This document shows positions 42,209-50,442 of a stretch of 64,000 bases of DNA, in pieces. The DNA lies in contig JACPVI010000075.1 in NCBI GenBank assembly GCA_016191815.1, positions 24,208 through 88,207 on the forward strand. The letters run 5' to 3'. The notes under the pieces were generated by a model, which was given only the letters and a program-made list of their open reading frames with translations, did no database searches and was not told the DNA's origin. A program made the position numbers and the translations under genes. Source of the stretch: Myxococcales bacterium. GTDB taxonomy: Bacteria > Myxococcota > Myxococcia > Myxococcales > Myxococcaceae. Positions within the stretch are counted from its first letter, which is position 1. The number at the start of each line of letters is the position of its first letter.

Positions 42209-42984
42209 GGCTGAGGGCGGAGAAGGTGGTGAGGACGCGGCCGGGGGCGAGGGAGCCGGTGTTGCGGGAGCTGACCTTCGAGCTGGAGTCGGGGGCGCTG
42301 GTGGCGCTCTTGGGGCCGAGCGGGGCGGGGAAGACGACGCTGTTGCGGTGTCTCATCGGGCTGGAGCCCTTCGAGTCGGGAGAGATTGCCGTGGACGAGG
42401 TGGTGGTGAGGGGCTCGGAGCAGTCTGGCCAGCGCGAGCGGGAGCGCGCGATTGGAGAGGTGAGGCGGCGGGTGGGGCTGGTGTTCCAGAGCTACGAGCT
42501 GTTTCCGCATCTTTCGGTGCTGGAGAATTGTCTGTTGGCGCCGGTGCGAGTGCGGAGCGAGCCACGCCGGAAGGCGGAGGAGCGGGCGCGCGAGCTTTTG
42601 GAGCGGCTTGGGCTGGAGGAGAAGCTGGGGGCGTTTCCCGAGCAGCTCTCTGGGGGGCAGCGCCAGCGGGTGGCGATCGCGCGGGCGCTGGTGATGGAGC
42701 CACGGGTGTTGTTGTACGACGAGCCCACCAGCTCGCTGGACCCTTCGCTCAAGGAGGAGGTGTGGCAGACCTTGAAGCGGGTGGAGGCGACGGGGGTGAC
42801 GCAGGTGGTGGTGACGCACGAGCTTGGGCTGGCGCGGCGGGCGGAGCAGGTGTGCGTGATGGATCAGGGCCGGGTGATCGAGAGTGGCCCCCCCGAGCGG
42901 GTGCTCGTCGCGCCGGAGCGGGAGGGAACGCGGAGGCTTTTGGCGAGCTGGCCGGCAGCGGAAGGAGCGGGCGGAAGGGCTTGA
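42205..42984 (+). CDS. Amino-acid ABC transporter ATPase (GlnQ/HisP-like)
   Basis: A GTG start overlapping the stop of the permease gene gives 259 residues. The motifs are Walker A GPSGAGKTT, Q-loop VGLVFQSYELFPHLSV, signature LSGGQRQR, Walker B VLLYDEPTSSLDP and H-loop VVVTHE. This is the ATP-binding partner of the fused binding-protein/permease in the polar amino-acid uptake group, acting at the inner face of the membrane. The C-terminus ends within the promoter region of tRNA-Phe. Confidence 0.93.
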   Translation: MRLRAEKVVRTRPGAREPVLRELTFELESGALVALLGPSGAGKTTLLRCLIGLEPFESGEIAVDEVVVRGSEQSGQRERERAIGEVRRRVGLVFQSYELFPHLSVLENCLLAPVRVRSEPRRKAEERARELLERLGLEEKLGAFPEQLSGGQRQRVAIARALVMEPRVLLYDEPTSSLDPSLKEEVWQTLKRVEATGVTQVVVTHELGLARRAEQVCVMDQGRVIESGPPERVLVAPEREGTRRLLASWPAAEGAGGRA

Positions 42985-43009
42985 CGTCGGCGTGGCGGAC
43001 CTCTAAGTG
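42981..43009 (+). promoter_or_regulatory. Possible promoter of tRNA-Phe
   Basis: TTGACG (-35-like, 5 of 6 bases) overlaps the ABC ATPase stop codon. After a 17-nt spacer comes TAAGTG, a poor -10 match. The expected start point lies about 10-15 nt before the mature tRNA. The -10 element is weak, so this is only a candidate. Confidence 0.35.
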
Positions 43010-43027
43010 AGCACGCCGCTCTTGGAC

Positions 43028-43100
43028 GCCCAGGTAGCTCAGTTGGTAGAGCAGGGGACTGAAAATCCCCGTGTCGGTGGTTCGATTCCGCCCCTGGGCA
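43028..43100 (+). tRNA. tRNA-Phe (anticodon GAA)
   Basis: The 73-nt sequence folds as a complete cloverleaf: acceptor arms GCCCAGG and CCTGGGC, D arm GCTCAGTTGGTAGAGC, anticodon stem GGGGA/TCCCC around loop CTGAAAA with anticodon GAA at 43061-43063, T arm GGTGG-TTCGATT-CCGCC, discriminator A. CCA is not encoded. It carries phenylalanine to UUC and UUU codons. The DNA just after its 3' end is repeated near 47.2 kb, so it may mark an integration site. Confidence 0.97.
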
Positions 43101-43103
43101 TGG

Positions 43104-43141
43104 CGAATCACCGGTAGTTCCGGACGCCTGGAAGCTCCTCT
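43104..43141 (+). repeat. Left copy of a 38-bp imperfect direct repeat (att-like)
   Basis: Beginning 3 nt after tRNA-Phe, CGAATCACCGGTAGTTCCGG and the following 18 nt match 34 of 38 bases with the stretch at 47217-47254 in the same orientation. Position next to a tRNA 3' end and next to a recombinase remnant at the other copy suggests attachment-site halves of an integrated element. This is inference from the repeat. Confidence 0.5.
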
Positions 43142-43142
43142 T

Positions 43143-43162
43143 CCGGGGGTCCGGATCCCCGG
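43143..43162 (+). terminator. Hairpin downstream of tRNA-Phe
   Basis: CCGGGGGT and ATCCCCGG pair over 8 bp (one G-T) around a CCGG loop, about 43 nt after the tRNA. No T-run follows, so it is a weak terminator or processing structure. Confidence 0.35.
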
Positions 43163-43306
43163 TGGGACGCTATCTCCGGTTCGTGGCCGACAGTTCGGGC
43201 AACCACCACCTCCTTGCTCGCAGACGCCGGTCATGCCCGCGAGGTGAGAGTTCTGGCAACCGCTGGGGGAGTGCCCCGCGCATCTGGGGCGTGCCATAGT
43301 CGAGCC

Positions 43307-44620
43307 ATGGGGGTGGTGTTCTGCGAGCAGTGCGGCTTCGGGGCCGAGGGAGCAGTCGCCTGCGTCCTCTGCGGCTCCAGCTTCGATGGCCCCGCGAAGA
43401 ATCCGTCACGGATCGGGTGGGTCGCGGAGCCCGGTCAGCTCCCCAAGCAACGGGACCCGAACACCCCAACCGTATTCAGCGCGCCGGGGCGCGTCTTCGC
43501 CGGCCGCTACGAGATCGCCGGCCCCATCGGCCGAGGCGCAATGGGGCTCGTACTCCAAGCCAAGGACTTGCAGAACGGCGCAAAGGTGGCGTTGAAGCTC
43601 TTGACAGGCGACCCCGAGGATCCGCAGCTCGTGTCACGCTTCCGGCGGGAAGTGCGGATCGCAACGGAAATCAAGCACGAGAACGCCCTGCTGGTGTTCG
43701 ACGCCGGTGTGCACGAAGGGGTCTGCTACTACGCGATGGAGTTGGTGGAGGGGGGCTCGCTCGCGAACCTGATCGCGCGGGAACACCCGCTGCCTTTCGA
43801 CCGGGTCGAAGCGATCGCCCTGCAGCTTGCCTCCGTGGTCAAGGCGGCGCACGCCCAAGGCGTCATCCACCGCGACATCAAGCCGTCCAACATCCTGCTC
43901 ACCAACGACGGCGTGGTGAAGCTCGTCGACTTCGGGATCGCCAAGGTCAAGGAGGCCGTCGACAAGACCGAGATCACCCGCACCGGCTCGGTCGCCGGCA
44001 CGGTCCACTACATGGCGCCGGAACAGGTCGTCGACTCGAAGAGCGTCGATGAACGCGCCGACCTGTATTCGATCGGCGCCGTGCTCTACCAGGCGATCGC
44101 CGGCAGCCCTCCCTTCGACGGAGGCACGGCGATGGAGGTGGCCCTCAAGCACCTGAGAGAGCCGGTCCCTACTCCTTCGACCAGGCGGGTCGGTGTGCCT
44201 CCGCTCCTCGAGCGAACGGTGATGAGATGCCTGGAGAAGGACCGCGCCGCGCGCTTCCAGAGCGCCGACGAGCTGCTCTTCGCCCTCCAGCGCGCCCAGG
44301 AGCGTGCCGCCCAGGAGCGAATGCCGAACGGGGACGTGCTCGTCCTCCACCGCTCGGGCGCTCGCTTTCCTCTCGAGATCTTCGCTCGGGATGCTCGGGG
44401 GGAGTGGGAATTGGGCCAGCGGATTCTCCTCGACGGGCAGTGGTACCGGCTGGTGGACCGGGTGGAGGGGCGACCGCCCTTCAAGGCCGCGCTGCGGTTC
44501 GAGCCCCAACTGGACCTCGAGGCGTTTGGGCCAAGGATCGACTACCGCGAATTCGCCTCAGCCCCTCCCCCGGACGCTCGGCTGCTCGCGAGATTGGCCC
44601 GGAAGCTACGCGGCACCTGA
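43307..44620 (+). CDS. Zinc-ribbon Ser/Thr protein kinase
   Basis: From MGVVFCEQCGFGAEGAVACVL the protein has 437 residues. An N-terminal zinc ribbon (Cys6, Cys9, Cys19, Cys22) precedes a full Hanks-type kinase: P-loop GPIGRGAMGLV (72-82), catalytic Lys97 in VALK, HRDIKPSN (188-195), DFG (208-210), APE (237-239). It also has a C-terminal domain (about 375-437, RSGARFPLEIFARDARGEWELGQR) of unknown type. It lacks a transmembrane helix, so it is cytoplasmic. It phosphorylates Ser/Thr and may act with the FHA activator encoded nearby, since FHA domains bind phospho-Thr. It is in the putative island beside tRNA-Phe. Confidence 0.92.
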   Translation: MGVVFCEQCGFGAEGAVACVLCGSSFDGPAKNPSRIGWVAEPGQLPKQRDPNTPTVFSAPGRVFAGRYEIAGPIGRGAMGLVLQAKDLQNGAKVALKLLTGDPEDPQLVSRFRREVRIATEIKHENALLVFDAGVHEGVCYYAMELVEGGSLANLIAREHPLPFDRVEAIALQLASVVKAAHAQGVIHRDIKPSNILLTNDGVVKLVDFGIAKVKEAVDKTEITRTGSVAGTVHYMAPEQVVDSKSVDERADLYSIGAVLYQAIAGSPPFDGGTAMEVALKHLREPVPTPSTRRVGVPPLLERTVMRCLEKDRAARFQSADELLFALQRAQERAAQERMPNGDVLVLHRSGARFPLEIFARDARGEWELGQRILLDGQWYRLVDRVEGRPPFKAALRFEPQLDLEAFGPRIDYREFASAPPPDARLLARLARKLRGT

Positions 44621-44676
44621 ATCAACGCCTCGCCCCCCTAGCTAGATGACCTTCGAGCCGAGTGCCTAAAGCTCAG

Positions 44677-44955
44677 CTACCACTTGAAGGTCGGATCCGA
44701 GAACACCCGTCGCGCGTGCGGCGGTGCCGCGGATGGCTGAGGCCCAGGCGCCTTCTCCGACGCCGCCTGGGAGGTCTCGATCCTCTTGCGGAGACGCTCC
44801 AGGCAACTCGTGGCGATGAGGAAGTTCGCCCTCGCCGCAGCGAGACCCCGGCGAACTTGGTCCATCCACTCATCCCCCACCTCTCTTCGGCCAATGGAAT
44901 CGGCGAGCGACGCGACTGGCAGCGAGGGGACGGCGAGAGAGCGGGTCGAGTCCAT
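44677..44955 (-). CDS. Hypothetical small protein (92 aa)
   Basis: MDSTRSLAVPSLPVASLADS begins this 92-residue frame. It has a strong AGGAGG ribosome binding site 7 nt before the ATG, which decides the start against a longer frame. A helical region (EWMDQVRRGLAAARANFLIATSCLERLRKRI) is followed by a Pro/Ser-rich tail ending SDPTFKW. No family is seen. It follows the small exported protein gene by 44 nt on the same strand, and converges with the kinase gene. The two small genes probably form an operon. Confidence 0.6.
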   Translation of the reverse strand: MDSTRSLAVPSLPVASLADSIGRREVGDEWMDQVRRGLAAARANFLIATSCLERLRKRIETSQAASEKAPGPQPSAAPPHARRVFSDPTFKW

Positions 44956-44999
44956 GTGTTTCCTCCTGGCCAAGCGGAACAGCAACTGCCGTGCCTCGC

Positions 45000-45338
45000 T
45001 CACTCGGCACAAGGTGCCCGAATCAGGCTGGGCAGGAATGGCGGGCGCTGTTGCACCTGTTGCACCGGGGAGAACCGCGGGAGCTGCGGCAGCGCCCCGA
45101 AGTTCCAGCCCGCGATCCATCGGCGGGAGCGGCCGCGGCGCGCCTGAGCGACCACGGCGGCGCTCGCGAGCGGAGCCGGCGGCGGAGCCTTCTCCAACTG
45201 AGCCACAGGCGCCGAAATCGAGTCGGCAGAGCGAATCGCGGCCGGGAGCTCCGCGAGTGCGGCGATGGTACCTGCCGCGAGCAAGACCGAGGCGGCAAGA
45301 AGCAATGCGGGGGTGGCGAACCAGCGAATCGAGCTCAT
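45000..45338 (-). CDS. Small exported or membrane-anchored protein (112 aa)
   Basis: MSSIRWFATPALLLAASVLLAAGTIAALAELP begins with a transmembrane or signal segment, followed by an Ala/Pro-rich linker and a basic stretch (QARRGRSRRWIAGWNFG) and a Gln/Pro-rich tail with LPQLPRFSPVQQVQQRPPF. A very strong GGAGGAA ribosome binding site supports the ATG. No family could be named. It is the first of two small genes on the minus strand, downstream of the FHA activator gene; the intervening 435 nt may contain its promoter. Confidence 0.6.
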   Translation of the reverse strand: MSSIRWFATPALLLAASVLLAAGTIAALAELPAAIRSADSISAPVAQLEKAPPPAPLASAAVVAQARRGRSRRWIAGWNFGALPQLPRFSPVQQVQQRPPFLPSLIRAPCAE

Positions 45339-45773
45339 GGGTTCCTCCGGCCGGCGAACAAAGGAGCCGCCGGCCACTGGCGACTCGGGCAAACCTCGCG
45401 GATTGACGCCTGCGCCGGAGTGGGCCAGCGCGGGTTGCGCCCGTTGCAGGTGTTTCAGCCCATCCTATTGACGGCCGAGTAGCCTGAGCAGTGGCTCTTC
45501 TGTGCCCGGTGTCCGCGATCAGCGCGCTTGATCGAGGCGGATCGCCAAGGCTCGAGCGCGCAAGCGTCGCGCGTTCCCGTCGGGGGTCGAGTCGGCTTGG
45601 TCTTCGGTCTCGTTGTAGCTGTTACTCGGCAGTGCCGCGGCGGTGACTACGTGATCTCGGCGACGCGCAGGAGCCGCAGCTTCCTCCAGAGCATCTCCCA
45701 GAGCTTGGCCGACGACTGCGCCTCGTACAGGCCGTCGGTGCTGACGGTGCCGGTTTTGGCCCTCGAGCACGGG
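45339..45773. other. Intergenic stretch with protein-like remnants, function unknown
   Basis: About 435 nt between the small exported gene and the FHA activator, both on the minus strand. A minus-strand frame reads KTGTVSTDGLYEAQ and KLWEMLWRKLRLLRVAEIT before a stop, and another reads SNSYNETEDQADSTPDGNARR, both protein-like but without convincing starts. A sequence TGGGCTGAAACACCTGCA (minus strand, around 45443-45462) looks like a sigma-54 site but has a spacing of 11 instead of 10 between GG and GC. I see no RNA gene. Confidence 0.35.
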
Positions 45774-47198
45774 CTAGGAGCGGAACTGGGCCGGGTCCAA
45801 CCCGTAGCGCTTCATCCATCTCTGCACCTGCATCCGCGCCTTGCCGAACGCCTTGGCGACCGCAGACACGTTCCCGCTATGCTGCCGAAGCACGGCGATC
45901 AGCTCATCTCGGTGCTTTTCCCGGTCCGGGCTGAGCGGCTTCCCTTCCGCCTCGTCTATCGCGGCCACGGCCGGCGGTTTCGCTTCCCGCACCGCTCCGG
46001 GCAGGTGCTCGGGCCGAATGGGCCTCTCGCCCGCCAGCACCACCGCGGCCGACAGACACTTCTCGAGCTCGCGGATGTTCATCGGCCAACTGTAGGCGAG
46101 CAGCGCCCTCCCCACCTCCGGGCTGAGGTCCGGCGCCCCACCCGGCGACAGCCGAAGCGCCACTGCTTTCAAGATGAGCCCCAAGTCCTCTTTCCGGTCC
46201 CGCAGTGCCGGAAGGTGGAATCGGAAGCCCGAGAGGCGCGCCAGGAGGTCCGCGCGAAACGAGCCCTTCGCCACCAGCGCCTCCAAGTCCCGATGGGTGG
46301 CCGCGACCACCCGCAGGTCGACGGGCCCCGCGCGGGTTGCTCCGATGGCCTGGACTTCTTCCTGCTGCAGCACCCGCAGGAGAGCCGCTTGAGCGGCCGG
46401 CGGGAGGTCGCCGATCTCGTCCAAGAACAGCGTCCCCCGGTCCGAGGCGCGCACAATGCCTTCGCGGTCCCGATCGGCGCCGGAGAAGGCCCCCTTCTTG
46501 TGGCCGAACAACTCGCTCTCGACGAGATTCGCCGGAAGCGCACCACAATTCACCGCGGTGAATTCGCCCTGCCGCCCTGAAAGAGAGTGGACCGCTCTAG
46601 CGGCGAGCTCTTTCCCAGTTCCGGTTTCTCCTCGAATGAGGACCGAGACCTTGGAGCGCGCCACTGCCTCCAGCCTCGCCAGCTCGTCGGCCAGCTCTGG
46701 GAGCAGGGTGCCCATCCCGGGGGCGAGTACGTTTAGGAAGCGTCCGTCCAGGTCCGCTGGCGCGGGCTCGCTGAGCGGCTTGCTCTCGCGGTAGATGAAG
46801 AAGGAGCGCCCCAGTTCGAAGAGGTCGCCGTCGGCGAGCACCGACCGCTGCTGAACCGCGCCATTGACGCGGACCCCATTCTTCGAACCGGCATCCTCGA
46901 GCACCCATCGGCCCAACACCCGGGTGAGCCGCGCGTGCGCGCTCGACATCCGGCGGTCGGCGACCGAGAGGCAAAGGCGCCGCACTCCTCCTGCGGACGT
47001 CCGCTTGGCTTCGCGCGATTCGCCGCGGCCGAGCAGGACTTCGTCGACGTCGGAAAGCCGGTAGCGGGCACCGGCGGCCGCGAGATCAGCGCACTCGAAG
47101 GCGAGGAAGAGGTGTGGAGAGCCGGCTCGCCCGCCCGACTGTCGCCGGTGGTCTTCGGTTTCAGTGAGCGTTTCCGCCTTGGTGTTCAATGTCCCCAT
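45774..47198 (-). CDS. FHA-domain sigma-54-dependent transcriptional activator
   Basis: From [17 protein letters not shown] the protein has 474 residues: an FHA domain (about 48-140, [11 protein letters not shown] to ENGVRVNG-type SKNGVRVNG), then the AAA+ domain (about 165-395) with Walker A GETGTGKE (190-197), GAFSGA (236-241, Thr of the usual GAFTGA replaced by Ser), Walker [11 protein letters not shown] (255-264) and Arg-finger region, and a C-terminal helix-turn-helix ([24 protein letters not shown]). FHA binds phosphothreonine, so a Ser/Thr kinase should control it; a kinase is encoded 1.1 kb away. It acts on sigma-54 RNA polymerase. The start ATG is inside the repeat-bounded patch. Confidence 0.93.
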   Translation of the reverse strand: MGTLNTKAETLTETEDHRRQSGGRAGSPHLFLAFECADLAAAGARYRLSDVDEVLLGRGESREAKRTSAGGVRRLCLSVADRRMSSAHARLTRVLGRWVLEDAGSKNGVRVNGAVQQRSVLADGDLFELGRSFFIYRESKPLSEPAPADLDGRFLNVLAPGMGTLLPELADELARLEAVARSKVSVLIRGETGTGKELAARAVHSLSGRQGEFTAVNCGALPANLVESELFGHKKGAFSGADRDREGIVRASDRGTLFLDEIGDLPPAAQAALLRVLQQEEVQAIGATRAGPVDLRVVAATHRDLEALVAKGSFRADLLARLSGFRFHLPALRDRKEDLGLILKAVALRLSPGGAPDLSPEVGRALLAYSWPMNIRELEKCLSAAVVLAGERPIRPEHLPGAVREAKPPAVAAIDEAEGKPLSPDREKHRDELIAVLRQHSGNVSAVAKAFGKARMQVQRWMKRYGLDPAQFRS

Positions 47199-47216
47199 CC
47201 TATCCGCCTCCTGGAT

Positions 47217-47254
47217 CGAATCACCGGTGGTTCCGGGCGACTGGAAACTCCTCT
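47217..47254 (+). repeat. Right copy of the 38-bp imperfect direct repeat (att-like)
   Basis: CGAATCACCGGTGGTTCCGG and 18 further bases match the copy at 43104-43141 at 34 of 38 positions. Upstream of it, TATCCGCCTCCTGGA also resembles the tRNA-Phe 3' end TTCCGCCCCTGGGCA, so similarity may extend into the tRNA. Together they bound about 4.1 kb. Confidence 0.5.
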
Positions 47255-47460
47255 GGCGCCGCAGGGCGCCGGCCGCCCGGAGCCAGGTGGCGCAGGTCGT
47301 TTGGGGAGCAGCGCTCGATGCCGGCACGCTGGCAGGCGGCGGTAGCGACGATGAAGGCGACGCGCGCGGAGCGGTCGGAGGACAGCTCCGAGAGGAGGAG
47401 GCGCAGCTCCACCTGCGAGGACGGCCAAAGAGCGGGCTCTGCTGGCGAGCATCCCGCGAC
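47221..47460 (-). pseudogene. Remnant of a tyrosine recombinase
   Basis: On the minus strand a frame reads [20 protein letters not shown] then [21 protein letters not shown], and a different frame continues ATWLRAAGA. The order resembles a myxobacterial integrase C-terminal domain, where NDLRRTFATWLR is usual; about a dozen bases seem lost at that point, shifting the frame. The piece is short and has no N-terminus or catalytic Tyr, so it is a relic. It touches the right repeat copy, as expected for an integrase next to its attachment site. Confidence 0.55.
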
Positions 47461-47748
47461 CCAACGGAATCCACGCAGGCCCTGGGCGCCCTCCCACTTC
47501 CAGCCAGCACGACCGCCGGAGGCGTGGGACCGCCTTCGGCGGTGGCGTTTTGATCCCCTCCGGAATCCGGCCGGATCGCCTCCCGCACTCAACCCGCGGT
47601 GGATCACCCAGACCGCCGAAAGTGGCTCACCTCAGGACCGCCGCCGAGGCCGACCTCGGCGCATGCAGAGAAACGCGCGCCGGATGCCCCGGCTGTGAAA
47701 CCGGGGTGGCCCGTGCTACACGCGCATCGCCACGGGGGCGGCTCGAAG

Positions 47749-50412
47749 ATGGATCACTATCGGCTCTTCATCGGCGGCGAGCTGGTCGACTCCGCGTCGG
47801 GAGAGACGTTCGATTCGGTCGATCCGGGCAGCGGTGAGCCAATCGCCACCGTCGCGCGCGCCGGTGAAGCCGACGTCAACTCCGCAGTGGCCGCCGCGCG
47901 AAGCGCCTTCGACAGCGGAGCGTGGAGCGGGAAGACGCCCGAAGAGCGCGCCGAAATCCTCATCGAGCTGGCCGACCTCATCCAGGCCAACCTCGCACGC
48001 CTCGCCTTGGTGGAAGCGCTCGACTCCGGTGGAGTGATCGCCCGAACCAGCGGCGACGTCTTCCAGGGCGCCAAGTTCATCCGCTCCATGGCCAACTACG
48101 CGGCCACCCGCTTCCCTTGGACCGAGCACATCCCCTACCGGAACTTCCCCTTCCCCTCGCGCAACGAGCTGCGCCGCGAGCCGGTCGGGGTCTGCGCGGG
48201 GATCATCCCGTGGAACTTCCCCTTCCTGATGGCCATCTGGAAAATCACCATGGCCACCGCGACCGGAAACACCGTCGTGCTCAAGCCGGCCACCGACACG
48301 CCGCTCTCCGCACTGGCCCTGGCGGAGCTCATCGCCCAGAGCCGCGTCCCCAAAGGAGTGGTGAACATCCTCGCGGGGCCCGGCCGCCTGGTCGGAGAAG
48401 CGCTCTGCCAGCACAAGGACGTCGACAAGATCGCCTTCACCGGCAGCACCGAGGTCGGCCGGCGGATCCTCGAGCTGGCCTCCCAGTCGATAAAGAGAGC
48501 CACCATGGAGCTGGGCGGCAAGAGCGCCAACATCATCCTCGACGACGCGGACCTGGACATGGCCGTGGATGGCGCGCTGTTCGCCGGCTTCCTCCACTCC
48601 GGACAGGTCTGCGAGGCCGGCACCCGAGTGCTGCTGCCGTGGGCGCTCCACGACGAGCTCCTAGGCAAGCTGGTGGAGCGCGCCCGCACCATCAAGATCG
48701 GCTACCAGCTCGACCCGCACACCCGCATGGGACCCTTGGTGAGCGAGAAGCAACGCGCCGCGGTGGAGCGCACCATCGCGCTCGGCCAGAAGGAGGGCGC
48801 CCACCTGGCCTGCGGCGGCGAGCGCGCCCAGGTCGCCGGCTTCGAGAAGGGCTGCTACCTGACGCCCACCATCTTCGCGGGCGTGCGCAACGAGATGACC
48901 ATCGCACGCGAGGAAGTCTTCGGCCCCGTCCTCTGCGCGATTCCCTACGCCGACGACGAGGACGCCATCCGCATCGCCAACGACAGCGACTACGGGCTGG
49001 CGGCAGGGGTGTGGAGCCGCGATCTCGGCCGGGCGGAGCGCTTGGCCCGGAGACTGCGCGCGGGCACCGTCTGGATCAACGACTACCACGTCCTCCACGA
49101 CCACGGCGCGTTCGGCGGCTTCAAGCACAGCGGCCTCGGCCGCGAGCTGGGACACCACGGCCTCTGCGAGTACACCGAGCTCAAGCACATCCACGTCGGG
49201 ACCGAGGGAGATCCCGACAACAAGCTCGGCCATCGCCTCCTCGTCCGCCGCAACCGCAGCGCCTCCTACGAGTACGAGCCGACCACCCGCATCATCTCCG
49301 GCCCCGGCAGCATCAACCGCCTGCACAGCGAGCTGGCGCAGCTGGGCCACCAACGGGTCCTCGTCGTCACCGACAGAGGAGTCGTGGCGGCGGGAATCCT
49401 CAAGCGGGTCCAGCAGGTGCTGGGAACGCGCGTCGCGGCGGTGTTCTCCGAAGTGCCGCAGGACGGCGGCCTGGAAGTGATCGACGCCGCGGCAGCGCTG
49501 GGGCGGACCCATCGCGCCGACGCGGTGCTCTCCCTCGGAGGCGGGAGCGTCATCGACACCGCCAAGGGAACGGCGGTGGCGCTCACCGAAGGCGTCCGCG
49601 CGATCCAGATCATCGGCTTTCAGCAGCTCACCCGCCGCCAGACGGCCCACGTGGCGATTCCCACCACCGCCGGCACCGGGAGCGAGGTGACCAACGTCGC
49701 CGTGGTGAAGAACAACCGGCTCAAGGTGAAGAGCTACATCGTCGACCGCTTCATCGTGCCCGACCTGGCCATCCTCGACCCTCTGTTGACCACCGGCCTG
49801 CCCGCCCGGATGACCGCCGCCACCGGGATGGATGCCCTCACCCACGCGATCGAGGCCTACACCAGCAAGGTGGCCAACCCGATGAGCGACGCGCAGGCGC
49901 TGCACGCGATCCGACTCATCGCGACGCATCTGGAGCGCGCGGTCTCAGACGGAAACAACCTGGAGGCCCGCACCGGGATGCAGAGCGCCGCCACCCTGGC
50001 GGGCTGGGCCATCGGCAGCGCCAACGTCGGACTGGTCCACGCGATGTCCCACGCGGTCGGCGCGCGGCACGGCGTGCCCCACGGCATCGGCAACGGAATC
50101 CTCTTGCCTCACGTGATTCGCTTCAACGCCATTTCCTCCCAGGCCGCTCCGCGATTGCGCGAGGTCGCCCAGGCGCTCGGCCTGGACGTCACCGCTAAGG
50201 AACCAGTGCCGGCGGCCCACGCAGCCGCAGACCGGGTCGCGGCCTTGCTGGCGGCAATCGGCCACCCCACCCGGCTCTCGGAGCTCGGCGTTCCCAAAGA
50301 GGACCTGGCCGCCTGCAGCGAGGTCGCCTTCGTCGATCCCGCGAGCATCACCAACGCCCGGAGGGTCGCCGCACCATCGGAGATCGAGGGTCTCTACCTC
50401 GCCGCATCGTGA
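47749..50412 (+). CDS. Fused aldehyde dehydrogenase and iron-type alcohol dehydrogenase
   Basis: The 887-residue protein joins two full enzymes. Residues 1-484 are an NAD(P)-dependent aldehyde dehydrogenase with [12 protein letters not shown], Glu254 in [10 protein letters not shown] and catalytic Cys288 in GQVCEAGTR, so it is the non-acylating kind that makes carboxylic acids. Residues about 500-887 are an iron-containing alcohol dehydrogenase with [11 protein letters not shown] (about 597), and metal ligands Asp695, His699, His764 and His778 in their usual spacings. AdhE has the same order but an acyl-CoA type ALDH. An alcohol could be oxidised through aldehyde to acid in one chain. The ATG at [15 protein letters not shown] is the natural ALDH start. 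Confidence 0.9.
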   Translation: MDHYRLFIGGELVDSASGETFDSVDPGSGEPIATVARAGEADVNSAVAAARSAFDSGAWSGKTPEERAEILIELADLIQANLARLALVEALDSGGVIARTSGDVFQGAKFIRSMANYAATRFPWTEHIPYRNFPFPSRNELRREPVGVCAGIIPWNFPFLMAIWKITMATATGNTVVLKPATDTPLSALALAELIAQSRVPKGVVNILAGPGRLVGEALCQHKDVDKIAFTGSTEVGRRILELASQSIKRATMELGGKSANIILDDADLDMAVDGALFAGFLHSGQVCEAGTRVLLPWALHDELLGKLVERARTIKIGYQLDPHTRMGPLVSEKQRAAVERTIALGQKEGAHLACGGERAQVAGFEKGCYLTPTIFAGVRNEMTIAREEVFGPVLCAIPYADDEDAIRIANDSDYGLAAGVWSRDLGRAERLARRLRAGTVWINDYHVLHDHGAFGGFKHSGLGRELGHHGLCEYTELKHIHVGTEGDPDNKLGHRLLVRRNRSASYEYEPTTRIISGPGSINRLHSELAQLGHQRVLVVTDRGVVAAGILKRVQQVLGTRVAAVFSEVPQDGGLEVIDAAAALGRTHRADAVLSLGGGSVIDTAKGTAVALTEGVRAIQIIGFQQLTRRQTAHVAIPTTAGTGSEVTNVAVVKNNRLKVKSYIVDRFIVPDLAILDPLLTTGLPARMTAATGMDALTHAIEAYTSKVANPMSDAQALHAIRLIATHLERAVSDGNNLEARTGMQSAATLAGWAIGSANVGLVHAMSHAVGARHGVPHGIGNGILLPHVIRFNAISSQAAPRLREVAQALGLDVTAKEPVPAAHAAADRVAALLAAIGHPTRLSELGVPKEDLAACSEVAFVDPASITNARRVAAPSEIEGLYLAAS

Positions 50413-50442
50413 CGGAGGCTGGAGGTTCGTGACTCGCCGCGG

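Larger units (their letters stand above)
47199..47748. other. Intergenic region with repeat and recombinase remnant
   Basis: This 550-nt stretch separates the FHA activator and the ALDH-ADH fusion gene, which are transcribed apart. It contains the right copy of the 38-bp repeat and a tyrosine-recombinase remnant on the minus strand (listed separately). The remainder, about 47460-47748, holds Arg/Gly-rich frames with no gene-like features. Promoters of both genes should lie here; I cannot point to boxes. Confidence 0.5.

Noticed and set aside
42749..43297. A minus-strand frame over tRNA-Phe with GRNRTTDTGIFSPLLYQLS
   Set aside because: This is the well-known antisense reading of tRNA-Phe, not a protein gene.
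45443..45462. A sigma-54-like box TGGGCTGAAACACCTGCA on the minus strand upstream of the small exported gene
   Set aside because: The spacing between GG and GC is 11 instead of 10 and the core is poor, so I did not list it as a promoter.
45339..45773. Protein-like fragments KTGTVSTDGLYEAQ and YNETEDQADSTPDGNARR on the minus strand
   Set aside because: No start codon with ribosome binding site, no known family, and the frames are short; kept only as a note.
47599..47748. In-frame extension of the ALDH-ADH fusion upstream of its ATG
   Set aside because: The extension is low-quality sequence and the ATG at [10 protein letters not shown] is where ALDH proteins begin.
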